Positions 54,262 through 62,644 of a stretch of DNA of 64,000 bases are shown piece by piece. Position 1 is the stretch's first letter, and each line of letters starts with the position of its first letter. The translations under genes were made by a program, and so were the position numbers. The notes below the pieces were generated by a model. It ran no database searches. It was given only the letters and a program-made list of their open reading frames with translations, and was not told the origin of the DNA. The stretch is from NCBI GenBank assembly GCA_035561515.1, contig DATMXP010000019.1, positions 62,001-126,000 of the forward strand, read 5' to 3'. Source of the DNA: Terriglobales bacterium (lineage in GTDB: Bacteria; Acidobacteriota; Terriglobia; Terriglobales; Acidobacteriaceae).

Positions 54262-54298
54262 TGTCCTATTTGCGGCAGCGATTGTCCTGTATGCGGCA
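54262..54298. promoter_or_regulatory. Tandem 16-bp element with 21-bp period, copy 1
   Basis: TGTCCTATTTGCGGCA (54262-54277) and TGTCCTGTATGCGGCA (54283-54298) are direct repeats two helical turns apart. A related pair is at 60493-60530. Each unit is a weak palindrome (TGYC...GRCA), as for enhancer-type activator sites. It lies upstream of the pseudo-receiver gene (minus) and the Cys-rich gene (plus). Confidence 0.55.
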
Positions 54299-54543
54299 TC
54301 TTGCCTCAGTTTCGGAGACGTTTTTCGCCCCCGCATTGAAAACTCGAACGTGTTCCGGTTGGATTCCTAACATCTGGCAAGCAGCGTTGTGGTGACTGAG
54401 GCTTGAGCCCTCGTAAATTCGCAGCCAGACTGCAGTGCTTTCCGAAAATTAATAATGCGGATTTCGTCTTTACTTTCTACTCGGAGGTGCCGTGGTTCGC
54501 ATAAACGGCATTGTGGCATCAATCTTGCTGGCTTCTGACCATC

Positions 54544-54960
54544 ATGCTTCGCCTGGGGGGAGGACGAGGGTTAACTGCGCTTGCGCTGGTCGTGCTCGCT
54601 GGGACAACGAACATAGCCTGCTGGCAGGATTGTCTAGTGCTCTCGCATTTTCTCTCGCAGCGACAGGAACATGTGCCTGAACCTTCGCAATCAGAACCAA
54701 GATCGAACGCCAACCACGGCGAAGCGAGCGATCACACGCCCGCCCCGCACTCCTCATGCGACTACTCCTGTGGCGGTCCGTTTCTTGTTCCCATCACCCG
54801 CTCATCAGTTCAGCAAACGTTGGAACCCTCCCTAGCACCGCGTTTGGGCGTACCGAACGTAGTTGCTATTCCTCCTCATTCGAGTGTACGTGAGAGCTGT
54901 ACTGGCCCACCCATCGTGCCGTCCGAAGTCTTTCTCGCCTTGGTAGTCCTAAAAATCTAG
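54544..54960 (+). CDS. Secreted Cys/Pro/His-containing protein
   Basis: From ATG 54544 the product has a signal peptide (GLTALALVVLAGTTNIACW), Cys residues near the start, a hydrophilic linker, and HSSCDYSCGGPFLVP, with Pro-rich later part. A GTG at 54492 with a strong GGAGG lies upstream in another frame, so the true start or a frameshift is possible. Layout (signal, linker, Cys pair, Pro-rich tail) resembles the YHPPRA proteins of the efflux operons, but the conserved end is absent. The 54299-54491 gap shows no gene. Confidence 0.5.
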   Translation: MLRLGGGRGLTALALVVLAGTTNIACWQDCLVLSHFLSQRQEHVPEPSQSEPRSNANHGEASDHTPAPHSSCDYSCGGPFLVPITRSSVQQTLEPSLAPRLGVPNVVAIPPHSSVRESCTGPPIVPSEVFLALVVLKI

Positions 54961-55064
54961 TCCTCCAGCCCCGCAGGTGCACCTGCCAATGCGGCGAAAT
55001 TCTGTAAATGCGCAAGTGCGCCTTTCGGCCAAAGCTCGCGCTTGCCAACGGAGGGCTGTTTGCG

Positions 55065-56465
55065 ATGTCGAACGAAAGCGCCCTGGACAAAGACATTACC
55101 CTCAGTAGCCCCGACTCCAGTTTCGATCGCAGCGTGGTTCCAGTGCACGCGAAAACATCAGGCGTGTCTCACATCCTGAGAGCGCACTGGCCAGTACTGC
55201 TGGGCGGGCTAGGAATCCGGCTAGTCTGTGTAGCTCTGTTGTACGGCGAGCAGCTCTCCCCAGATCGTGAGGGATTTGCATTTGGCTGGGAAGTCGGGAG
55301 AGTCGCTCGTTCGATGGTTTTGGGGAACGGCTTCGCTTCACCGTTAACGGGAGATACTGGCCCTACTGCTTGGCTGCCGCCTGTGTACACGAGCTTGCTG
55401 GCTGCAGTCTTCAAAATCTTGGGAATCTATAGCGCCCAGTCAGCGATCGCCATTCTTACTCTCAACAGTCTATTCTCCACCATCACAATCATTCCTCTCG
55501 TTGTGATTGCACAAGAGATATTCGATGGCCGGGTCGCACGCTGGGCCGCATGGGGATGGTCACTATTCCCGCTCGGGATCTTCATTCCCGTAACGAAAAT
55601 TTGGGGAGAGCCGCTCGATGCCTTGCTTATGGCCGTAGTGCTACTGATGAGCTTGCGTATGGCAGGGACGAGTAGTTCCTCGTATTGGTTCTCTGGCGGC
55701 ATGTTAGTCGGCCTAGCCGCTCTCACGAACCCGAATACGATGGCAGTAATCCCCGGCCTGTGGGGATGGTCGTGCCTGCGGTTAAAAAGACGCGGCAGAA
55801 CATGGCGTAACCCTCTTGCGATAGGAACGCTGGGCCTCGTTATAGTCATCGCCCCATGGTTCATGCGCAACTATGCCGTTTTTGGCCAATTTTTGCCTTT
55901 TCGAAGTAATTTCTGGCTTGAGGTTTATATTGCGAATAATTCGCGAACTCCCGTAATGCTCGTGGACTGGCATGCTCACCCCGCCTCCAGCCCGATTGAA
56001 ATGTCAGAATATCGGCGCCTTGGCGAGCTCTCCTATATGTCCGCCAAGCGGCAACAGTCGTTGAGCTTCATTCGAAATCACCCAGGGACCTTTTTGCTGC
56101 TGACTGCGCGAAGGTTCCTGTTTGTATGGACAGGATTTTGGAGTTTGGACCCACGTTATCTGGCTTCAGAGCCTCTACAAATCCCGCTGATATTCTTCAA
56201 CACTGCTTTTTCAATCCTTATTGTAATGGGCATGGCCATGGCGTGGCGTGCGCGGCGACCGGAACTTTTTCCCTTTGTGGTGCTCGTTGTCTGCCAGCCA
56301 GCGGTGTATTACCTGACGCATCCGGCGATTGAGTATCGGCACGCCATCGATCCGGCCATGGTCCTGCTTGGAATTGCCGGTCTGGAGCATCGATTACGTC
56401 GTTTGGCAGGAGCACCTTCCGTCACGCCAGCCGCAGAGAACATTGATGAATGCGCGGCCGACTAG
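55065..56465 (+). CDS. Membrane glycosyltransferase, ArnT/PMT-like (GT39/GT83 type)
   Basis: GGAGGG lies before ATG 55065. The 466-residue protein has a soluble N-terminus and about ten TM segments. Periplasmic loop 1 has YGEQLSPDREGFAFGWEVGR, with the acidic residues typical of polyprenyl-phosphate glycosyltransferases. WLPPVYTSLLAAVF, LVGLAALTNPNTMAVIPGLW and APWFMRNYAVFGQFLPFRS follow. Such enzymes move sugars from polyprenyl carriers to lipid A, protein or wall polymers. The acceptor is unknown. It stands alone in its strand block. Confidence 0.8.
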   Translation: MSNESALDKDITLSSPDSSFDRSVVPVHAKTSGVSHILRAHWPVLLGGLGIRLVCVALLYGEQLSPDREGFAFGWEVGRVARSMVLGNGFASPLTGDTGPTAWLPPVYTSLLAAVFKILGIYSAQSAIAILTLNSLFSTITIIPLVVIAQEIFDGRVARWAAWGWSLFPLGIFIPVTKIWGEPLDALLMAVVLLMSLRMAGTSSSSYWFSGGMLVGLAALTNPNTMAVIPGLWGWSCLRLKRRGRTWRNPLAIGTLGLVIVIAPWFMRNYAVFGQFLPFRSNFWLEVYIANNSRTPVMLVDWHAHPASSPIEMSEYRRLGELSYMSAKRQQSLSFIRNHPGTFLLLTARRFLFVWTGFWSLDPRYLASEPLQIPLIFFNTAFSILIVMGMAMAWRARRPELFPFVVLVVCQPAVYYLTHPAIEYRHAIDPAMVLLGIAGLEHRLRRLAGAPSVTPAAENIDECAAD

Positions 56466-56578
56466 CTGCAAACCTGATGCGGCACATTTGCGGACGCAGT
56501 TCACCATCGGTCGATCTTGAAGGGGCGACAGTTTTAGTTGGATTGCGGCCCCGCAGTTCTGACCAGACACGAGCCGTC

Positions 56579-58942
56579 TCAGAACCGCCAAACGAGCCCA
56601 ACTCGAACCGCCACCGGATATCCCGGTGAAATGTTGTTATTGTTATCGGCATTGACATAATAGGTTTTGCCGAGCAGGTTTTCGACATTCGCTTGCAACC
56701 GGATCTTCTCCGTCACCGAGAAGAACACCGCCGCATCCGTCCGCAGATAACCCGGCAGCGTCACCGTGTTATCCACTGCTGCGAACATTCTGGTGCGACC
56801 TACCAGCCCAAGTCCTACTCCCAGCCTGCGGATCACCTGGTAGTTGTTCCACAGCGAAAAGGTGTGGTGCGGCACCTGCGCCACCTGTGCTCCAGTACGC
56901 GCCACGGTCGTTCCACTGGTGATGAAGGCATCCTGCCATGCGTATCCGCCCACTATCTTCCACTTGCGAGTCATAGTCCCGTTTACGCCCACTTCGAATC
57001 CATTCGTTCGCTGGCTGCCGGTCTGTACGATTCGAGTGGGATCATTGGGATCGGTGGAGCGCGTGTTCGTGCGATCCAACCGGTACCCGGCGACGGTCAG
57101 CTCCAAATACCGGCTGATGTCCCACTTCGCGCCGATCTCGTAATTGGTGAACTCCTCTGGCTTCAATTGCTGTGTCACATTCGTTAATGACGAGAACTGA
57201 TCTCCCGCGCTCGGCAAATGCGACACGCTATAGCTTCCGTAAATCGAAACCACTGGAGCCGGGTGGAAAACAATCCCCAGCCGAGGAGACACTAGATGGT
57301 CTACCCGCTCCAGGTCGCTGCTAGTGCGGTTGTTGTGGAAGTCCAGGTTGAAGCGGTCGAACCTCAATCCCGCCAGCAATTGCAGACGCCGGGTCAACGA
57401 GACCTGGTCCTGCATGTATACCGCCTGAACATTCGCTTGAACGTGATTGTCGGCGTCGGTTGCGCTCTGCCGGAATGTTACCGGAACGCTTATGACCGGA
57501 TTCGCGTAGGGCGCAAGAAACGTTGTGATGGTGTTGTTGAAGTAGCCCGTGTTGCGGAAGTTATCCGTGGATTGGCCGCCGAACTCAGTTCCTGCCAATA
57601 GCGTATGCCGGATGCGGCGAGTGAACCAAACATACGTCACGTCCGTCTGGTTGAAGATATTCTGACGCGTGCTGGTGTTGTTGTAAGCGGAGATCGCTAC
57701 CCTTTGCTTATCGGCCGTAACCGCGCCGGGCACGTAGTTCTGATAGCTGCGGTCATAAGCGCCAAACAGTGTGCTGTTGCGGATCCCCAGCGGTCCCTTG
57801 CGGTACTCGAAGCCGACTGAACCAAGGTTTACGTTTGCGCGTACGTTGCTGTCGAAGGGATTGCCGAAGTACGTCGAGATGTCCACATCCACCGGCCGCC
57901 CCTGATAGGAGGGAATGCCACGGTCGGCAACACGATGGTCGCGGAAATGTTCATATCCGATGGTCAACCTGGTGTTGCTGCTGGGAAGAATGGTGAGCGT
58001 AGGATTCACTCCGTACCGCTCCAGGCCAACGAAATCCCTGAACGTGTTGGAGTTCTCATAGACTCCGTTAAATCTCAAAGCGACCTTCTCTCCCAATGGT
58101 TGATCCACGTCTCCGGCAAGCCGCTTGAACCCGTATGAGCCACCCATAATTGCGATCTCCCGTAGCGGCGTGAAACCCGCTTCCTTCGTCACCCGGTTAA
58201 CTACGCCGCCGCCACCGCCGCGCCCGAACACCATGGCATTGGGACCCTTCAGCGCTTCCACCCGCTCCAGGTTGTACAGATCACGGTAGTACTGCATATC
58301 GTCGCGAATGCCATTCAGGAAGAAATCAGCAGATGAAGCGTTCCCCCGGATGACCAACTGGTCGCGGTTATTTTCTCCTTGCTGCGTCGTTATTCCTGGC
58401 ATGTAGCGCACCACGTCCGCCATGCTCATCATCATTTGGTCGCGCACCAGTTCCCGCGTTACCACCGAGACCGACTGTGGAATATCACGGATGGGCAGTG
58501 TAGTCTTCGTGGCACTACCGACGACCTCGACACGATAACCAGTGTCTCCCGTGACGATGATGGTGTTGATGCTTCCGGCGACACGCAAGGTGAATTCGTG
58601 CCTTTCACTAACGTTGGGAAGCAACATCAAGGTCTTATCCGTTGTTTGGAATCCCTTTGCGGTGACTCGTATCGTATATTTGCCTGGACTAACTGCCAGA
58701 GAAAACTCACCGTTCTCATCCGAGTGCGTGGAAATGTTGGTGCCGGGGTCCTGCGGCACGGCAATGATTCGGGCGTCCACAATCGCAGCTCCCGACGAAT
58801 CGAGCACCCTTCCAGTGATGCGAGCTTTGTCTTCGCTTTCTGTTTGGCCGAACAGTAATTGTGTTCCAGTTAACGTCGAGAGAACGAACGTCACCAGTGC
58901 AATCAGGATGGCAGGGAATGGGGTACTCCGGTGAACAGTCAT
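56579..58942 (-). CDS. TonB-dependent siderophore receptor
   Basis: The 787-residue protein has a signal peptide, a carboxypeptidase-regulatory-like domain (ITGRVLDSSGAAIVDARIIA, YTIRVTAKGF), a plug domain (TTLPIRDIPQSVSVVTRELV, then VRYMPGITTQQGENNRDQLV and VEALKGPNAMVFGRGGGGGV) and a 22-strand barrel ending with the typical aromatic VGLVWRF. The plug pattern is that of the catecholate/hydroxamate ferric-siderophore receptors. It diverges from a Fur-family gene, and three repeated operators lie between them, so it is very likely Fur-controlled. No siderophore synthesis genes are seen. Confidence 0.94.
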   Translation of the reverse strand: MTVHRSTPFPAILIALVTFVLSTLTGTQLLFGQTESEDKARITGRVLDSSGAAIVDARIIAVPQDPGTNISTHSDENGEFSLAVSPGKYTIRVTAKGFQTTDKTLMLLPNVSERHEFTLRVAGSINTIIVTGDTGYRVEVVGSATKTTLPIRDIPQSVSVVTRELVRDQMMMSMADVVRYMPGITTQQGENNRDQLVIRGNASSADFFLNGIRDDMQYYRDLYNLERVEALKGPNAMVFGRGGGGGVVNRVTKEAGFTPLREIAIMGGSYGFKRLAGDVDQPLGEKVALRFNGVYENSNTFRDFVGLERYGVNPTLTILPSSNTRLTIGYEHFRDHRVADRGIPSYQGRPVDVDISTYFGNPFDSNVRANVNLGSVGFEYRKGPLGIRNSTLFGAYDRSYQNYVPGAVTADKQRVAISAYNNTSTRQNIFNQTDVTYVWFTRRIRHTLLAGTEFGGQSTDNFRNTGYFNNTITTFLAPYANPVISVPVTFRQSATDADNHVQANVQAVYMQDQVSLTRRLQLLAGLRFDRFNLDFHNNRTSSDLERVDHLVSPRLGIVFHPAPVVSIYGSYSVSHLPSAGDQFSSLTNVTQQLKPEEFTNYEIGAKWDISRYLELTVAGYRLDRTNTRSTDPNDPTRIVQTGSQRTNGFEVGVNGTMTRKWKIVGGYAWQDAFITSGTTVARTGAQVAQVPHHTFSLWNNYQVIRRLGVGLGLVGRTRMFAAVDNTVTLPGYLRTDAAVFFSVTEKIRLQANVENLLGKTYYVNADNNNNISPGYPVAVRVGLVWRF

Positions 58943-58988
58943 GGATTCCTCAGGAAGAATAGATGTAGAAGTCTCTTCCTATTCTCAA

Positions 58989-59005
58989 TTGCAACTCAGT
59001 TGCAA
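58989..59005. promoter_or_regulatory. Fur-family operator candidate 1
   Basis: TTGCAACT-C-AGTTGCAA is a perfect inverted repeat with 8-bp arms and a one-base centre, 47 bp before the TonB receptor start. Its 8-1-8 layout is seen for Fur-family proteins. Confidence 0.65.
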
Positions 59006-59061
59006 CAGGCGCTATATTGAGATGGTCCGTAAATGCTGTCAAGGATGGGTGCTCTACCGAG

Positions 59062-59078
59062 TTGCAACTTACTTGCAA
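59062..59078. promoter_or_regulatory. Fur-family operator candidate 2
   Basis: TTGCAACT-T-ACTTGCAA matches candidate 1 with one arm mismatch and lies in the middle of the divergent gap. It is also enclosed by GAGTTGCAA/TTGCAACTC. Confidence 0.6.
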
Positions 59079-59147
59079 CTCGCCTTAGGTCGGCTCTGTT
59101 CCTCGCGCGAATTCCGATGAAGATCGGGCTTTCGGCGTCCGGCTAGC

Positions 59148-59166
59148 TGCAACTAGCTACTTGCAA
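59148..59166. promoter_or_regulatory. Fur-family operator candidate 3 (spaced)
   Basis: TGCAACT-AGCT-ACTTGCAA carries the same half-sites with a longer centre, 23 bp before the fur start codon. It may be an autoregulatory site. Confidence 0.45.
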
Positions 59167-59188
59167 CATTTTTTTTGGAGGTCGTTGG

Positions 59189-59635
59189 ATGCCGCTACCA
59201 CAGACCGAATCGCCAGGACGCCTGCTCACCCTGCTCGCCTCTCGCGGTATTCGCCTCACTAACCAGCGCCGCATCATCGTCGGCATCATCGAGACCGCCG
59301 ACCGTCACCTCGACGCCGCCCAGATTCTCCGCAAGGCGCAGAAACTGGATGCCGGCGTGAACCGCGTCACCGTCTATCGCACGCTTGCCTTGCTAAAGCA
59401 ACAGGGACTAGTGGATGAACTCGACTTGATGCACGTTGAAGGGGAGCGCCACTTCTACGAACGCCGGACCGGACGCGACCACCTCCACATGACCTGTATC
59501 CGTTGCGGCAAGGTCGTCGAATTCGAAAGCCCGCTATTCGAGCGCCTGAAACGTGAGGTCAGTCGCCGTGGTAACTTTCAGATCATCGTGGCACGCCTGG
59601 AGATTGGTGGCTACTGCCAGAAATGCACGGGCTGA
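59189..59635 (+). CDS. fur: Fur-family metal-dependent repressor
   Basis: TTTGGAGG precedes ATG 59189. The 148-residue protein has a winged helix (GIRLTNQRRIIVGIIETADR, VNRVTVYRTLALLKQQGLVD) and a dimer domain with HLHMTCIRCGKVVEFES and a final YCQKCTG, the two CxxC pairs of a structural zinc. The metal-sensing His/Glu set (RHFYERRTGRDHLHM) is partly kept. The divergent siderophore receptor suggests iron, though Zur or another specificity cannot be excluded. Confidence 0.9.
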   Translation: MPLPQTESPGRLLTLLASRGIRLTNQRRIIVGIIETADRHLDAAQILRKAQKLDAGVNRVTVYRTLALLKQQGLVDELDLMHVEGERHFYERRTGRDHLHMTCIRCGKVVEFESPLFERLKREVSRRGNFQIIVARLEIGGYCQKCTG

Positions 59636-59736
59636 TGCGACAGTCATTATGGTGGCACCGATCATAGGGGAGGATTGCCCGAGGAAGTATCCAATGCTTA
59701 TCTGGAGGAAAGTATTTTGCAGGAGTGGAGGTGCTC

Positions 59737-59755
59737 GCTTGTTTTCGAAACAAGC
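59737..59755. terminator. Hairpin between convergent fur and cNMP-binding genes
   Basis: GCTTGTTT (59737-59744) pairs with AAACAAGC (59748-59755) around a 3-base loop. It can act in both directions. The rest of 59636-59873 shows no gene. Confidence 0.5.
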
Positions 59756-59873
59756 CTCTATGCGGCCGAGTACCTTTGCCGATGTTCCAGTATGTGACGA
59801 TAGTTGACGCGTTTGCTTGCGTGGTTCATAAAGTCGAATGCCCCGTTGACCCCCGATCTCTTTTACCTGGTTA

Positions 59874-60320
59874 TCAGCGACAGACGGGTGTTCGTCGAGT
59901 GGCAAATCGAGCGTGACCTATCACGATCTCGCGCATGTCATGTATCTCATAACTCAGGATTCTCAGGATCTCCATCGCGAGCCAGATATTCTGGCTCATT
60001 TCTTCCATCAGTTTCTCTCGCGAAATGAACGCGACTTCGAGATCTTCCACTGCCTTGGCAGTGAGACTATACCCCACATCATTGATGGCAGCAGGTAGTC
60101 CCAGCACTGATCGTTTCCCCAGGGTTCGTTGGCATACCGTCCTCCCGCTACGGTGGATCTTCAATGAAAGGCCGACCGAACCTGTCTCTATGAGGTAAAT
60201 GCCCTTTGCTCGATCTCCTTGAGCAAAGAGCAGGGATGATCTCGAAATGCGCATTGGGACCGAGATCTTACGAAGGGCTTGCTGCAATGCAACAGACGCT
60301 TGCAGTGGTAGTCGACTCAT
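59874..60320 (-). CDS. Stand-alone cyclic-nucleotide-binding-domain protein
   Basis: From ATG 60320 (an upstream TTG at 60380 is less likely) the 148-residue product is a single CNB fold: SRSSLLFAQGDRAKGIYLIE, SVGLSLKIHRSGRTVCQRTL, VLGLPAAINDVGYSLTAKAV, followed by the dimer helix. It then ends in a short basic tail without an HTH, so it is not a DNA-binding Crp protein as annotated families usually are. It may sense a nucleotide and act on another protein. Two regulatory motifs lie upstream. Confidence 0.8.
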   Translation of the reverse strand: MSRLPLQASVALQQALRKISVPMRISRSSLLFAQGDRAKGIYLIETGSVGLSLKIHRSGRTVCQRTLGKRSVLGLPAAINDVGYSLTAKAVEDLEVAFISREKLMEEMSQNIWLAMEILRILSYEIHDMREIVIGHARFATRRTPVCR

Positions 60321-60369
60321 AATCCCGCACCGAAATTGGCGCAGTATGCGCCCGATATTTTCATGCTGC

Positions 60370-60385
60370 TGTGATTTCAATCACG
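60370..60385. promoter_or_regulatory. Crp-like palindrome before the CNB gene
   Basis: TGTGA-TTTCAA-TCACG matches the Crp consensus with one base off, 50 bp before the ATG at 60320. It would overlap the coding region only if the TTG start were used, which argues for the ATG. Confidence 0.5.
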
Positions 60386-60492
60386 AATGGTTGTAGCACT
60401 TGCCACTCCGCCTAGGCAAAGCACCACACGTTGTCGGAGACGCACCTTCACTGGCGTTAACCTCCGCCGGATAGTGGCGACGGTCGCGAATG

Positions 60493-60530
60493 TGCCCCAT
60501 TTGCGGCATCCTCCTGCCCGATATGCGCCA
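60493..60530. promoter_or_regulatory. Tandem 16-bp element with 22-bp period, copy 2
   Basis: TGCCCCATTTGCGGCA (60493-60508) and TGCCCGATATGCGCCA (60515-60530) match the pair at 54262-54298 (consensus TGYCCNRTWTGCGSCA). Both pairs share GCGAAT just upstream. It lies 173-210 bp before the CNB gene and about 250 bp before the Sel1 gene. I see no gene in 60321-60779. Confidence 0.55.
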
Positions 60531-60779
60531 CGCTGTCTAGATAGCTCCACTTCTTTCTGAGGCTGTGGCGATCTGCAAGCACCAAACCGGCATTTCTCTC
60601 CAGGCAGTCTGGGTGGAACTCCGATTGCACTCACTTGTTACCACGTCTTTCGGGTTACCGATGTTGGACCGATTTGCCTCCTTTCACACAACGAGACTGT
60701 CGCGGGGATAGGTGAAAAAGAGGCAAACTGATGACGGACGAAATGTGTGATTTGAGGTGTGCGTGGCAAGGAGAACTCG

Positions 60780-61271
60780 TTGCTTAAGCAGGAAAAATAT
60801 CGGCCAGAGCCAGCAGAGTTGCATTCGACTGATCACGTCTGGGCTGACGGAGTAGAGGAAGGCACGAGCCATCCGACCGAGGCAAGACCTTTCGGACACT
60901 TGGAAGCCATCAAGTCGCGTGCTTTGGGCGGAGATACGGAAGCACAGCGCCTGCTTGCCTTGATATTGGAGTTGGGATTGGCTGACGAACCCGACCAAAC
61001 TGGGGCGTCTGAATGGTACATGCGAGCAGCACTTCGGGGCCTTGTTGCCGCCCAGTTTCAACTCGCGAGACTTTACATCGAAGGGCGAGGGGTGCCCCGG
61101 GATTATGTATCGGCGTATGTTTGGATGGCAGTCGCCTCAAAAGGCGGGCACCAGACCGCCAGGACTCTTCTGCCTCTGCTCCTTCGCTTGCTGAACAAGA
61201 AGCAGTTACTGGAGGCGACCGAACGTGTCTCCGCTTTGCGAATCCCCGAGGACCATATCCAACACCCGTAA
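60780..61271 (+). CDS. Sel1-repeat protein
   Basis: TTG 60780 has AAGGAG at 6 bp; a GTG at 60759 is an alternative. The product has about two or three Sel1-like helical repeats: EAIKSRALGGDTEAQRLLAL, ASEWYMRAALRGLVAAQFQL, ARLYIEGRGVPRDYVSAYVW. Sel1 repeats serve as protein-interaction scaffolds in signalling. It has no signal peptide, so it is cytoplasmic. The charged N-terminus is not conserved. Partner unknown. Confidence 0.8.
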   Translation: MLKQEKYRPEPAELHSTDHVWADGVEEGTSHPTEARPFGHLEAIKSRALGGDTEAQRLLALILELGLADEPDQTGASEWYMRAALRGLVAAQFQLARLYIEGRGVPRDYVSAYVWMAVASKGGHQTARTLLPLLLRLLNKKQLLEATERVSALRIPEDHIQHP

Positions 61272-61297
61272 GTCGTGGCGAAATATACCCGGCTGTG

Positions 61298-61507
61298 ATG
61301 CCTGAACAAAAACATTCTATGTTTTCCAATACCCCTGATCGGCTAGCCGTTTTACTAGAAGTGCTCTCATTGCAAGCGTCGGATGCGATCGCCCGTCTTC
61401 ACGACCCGAAGCTTCCACCGTGCCTCCGCCAGGATCTGCAGAGGGTTTTGGAGAGGATTGAGTTTGATCGGGACCGTATCCGTCGGTTTGCGACGGGAGA
61501 GCACTGA
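61298..61507 (+). CDS. Small helical hypothetical protein, 69 aa
   Basis: ATG 61298 lies 26 bp after the Sel1 stop. The product is mainly one or two amphipathic helices (DRLAVLLEVLSLQASDAIAR, RQDLQRVLERIEFDRDRIRR). No good ribosome-binding site is seen; translation may be coupled. No family is recognised. The 61508-61747 gap shows nothing I can support. Confidence 0.45.
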   Translation: MPEQKHSMFSNTPDRLAVLLEVLSLQASDAIARLHDPKLPPCLRQDLQRVLERIEFDRDRIRRFATGEH

Positions 61508-61747
61508 GGAACTAGATTGTTTTTTCACTTGGGGGAGCTTTGACCCCCTGGCCCCCAACAGCCGACTTCAGCGATTGACTGAACTCAATCTGATTGGCGG
61601 GCGAGACTGTAGGGGAGAGGGAAGAAAGTGTGTTCCCGCGAGAGTTGATGGACAAGCCATAAATGTTCTTTCTTTCTGCTAATTCTTTGGCTTCATGCTT
61701 GTTATTGCTCGTAATAGCGGAAGCATACCAATTCAGGAGTGTTGTAC

Positions 61748-62575
61748 ATGAATAAGGTGTCCGTTTCTCGAACTGTCGCAGTTGCCCTGGCTGTCTTGGT
61801 TCTCCCTGCGCTGCTGCTTGCCAGCCACTCGTGGGGTAGTTATCACTGGGCGCGCACCAGCAATCCCTTCACGCTAAAGGTTGGCAACAACCTAACTGCC
61901 GATTGGAGTTCAGCATTCAGTACATCCGTGCAGAATTGGAATAACTCCACCGTCTTACAGTTGTCACCAATTGCCGGCACCTCGAATAAGCGTTGTTCCA
62001 TGGTTTCCGGAACCGTACAAGTATGTAACGGCAAATATGGGAACAACGGCTGGTTGGGCTTGGCGTCGATTAACCTTGCGAGTGGAACAAACCACATTAC
62101 TCAAGGTTCAGCCAAAATGAATGACACATACTTCTCGACCCCAACGTACAACAACGCCAACGAGCGGTTGCATGTTATGTGTCAGGAGATTGGGCACACG
62201 TTTGGACTCGATCACCAAGACACTTCCGGTGCCTCGTTGAATACCTGTATGGACTACTTTTCGAACACAGGGCCCAACGCGGCCAGCACGTTAAGTACAA
62301 CGCCAAATGCCCATGACTACGATGAACTGGTAACCATTTACGCGCATTTAGACAGCACCACTACGATTGGCGCAAGGGCAGCTGCGGTTGCAGGACGCTC
62401 GGAGGTGACCAATGACCCGAACACTTGGGGAATGCTGATAAGCCAGTCCGCCAATGGCCGCAGTTCCACTTACGAGAACGTCAACAACGATGGGTCAAAG
62501 ACAGTGACGCACGTTTATTGGACTGCCGAAGCAGCCGATCGCTGCGCCAGTTGTGATCATCGATACGACCGCTAA
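61748..62575 (+). CDS. Secreted metzincin-like protein with altered zinc motif
   Basis: AGGAG precedes ATG 61748. The signal peptide ends LLLASHSW. The mature protein looks like a small metzincin protease: FTLKVGNNLTADWSSAFSTS, a Cys pair, and VMCQEIGHTFGLDHQD where HExxHxxGxxH is expected. The first zinc-ligand His is Gln, so a normal zinc site may not form. The rest of the motif and a later MDYF Met-turn (NTCMDYFSNT) are kept. It could be an inactive homolog, or the Gln could be a conserved subfamily trait. Confidence 0.75.
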   Translation: MNKVSVSRTVAVALAVLVLPALLLASHSWGSYHWARTSNPFTLKVGNNLTADWSSAFSTSVQNWNNSTVLQLSPIAGTSNKRCSMVSGTVQVCNGKYGNNGWLGLASINLASGTNHITQGSAKMNDTYFSTPTYNNANERLHVMCQEIGHTFGLDHQDTSGASLNTCMDYFSNTGPNAASTLSTTPNAHDYDELVTIYAHLDSTTTIGARAAAVAGRSEVTNDPNTWGMLISQSANGRSSTYENVNNDGSKTVTHVYWTAEAADRCASCDHRYDR

Positions 62576-62592
62576 GTCCAATGAGTATATCC

Positions 62593-62629
62593 CGGTATGC
62601 GCCCCCGCTGGTTCTGCGGGCGCATACCG
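62593..62629 (+). terminator. Strong hairpin between protease and SnoaL genes
   Basis: CGGTATGCGCCC and GGGCGCATACCG pair across a loop between 62593 and 62629, with two bulged C bases. There is no T-tract. It probably ends the protease transcript. Confidence 0.6.
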
Positions 62630-62644
62630 CTTGCAAAGGGAGTG

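Noticed and set aside
54243..54393. Frame that encodes CPICG.. / CPVCG.. like zinc-ribbon motifs over the tandem element
   Set aside because: The related copy at 60.5 kb does not keep this peptide, so the likeness comes from the DNA repeat, not from a protein.
56470..56494. ATGCGGCA / ATTTGCGGAC similarity to the tandem element
   Set aside because: Spacing is 12 bp and the 5' half of the motif is missing; probably chance.
60204..60228. CTTTGCTC...GAGCAAAG palindrome inside the CNB gene
   Set aside because: It lies in codons for the conserved FAQGDRAKG segment, so it is explained by coding sequence.
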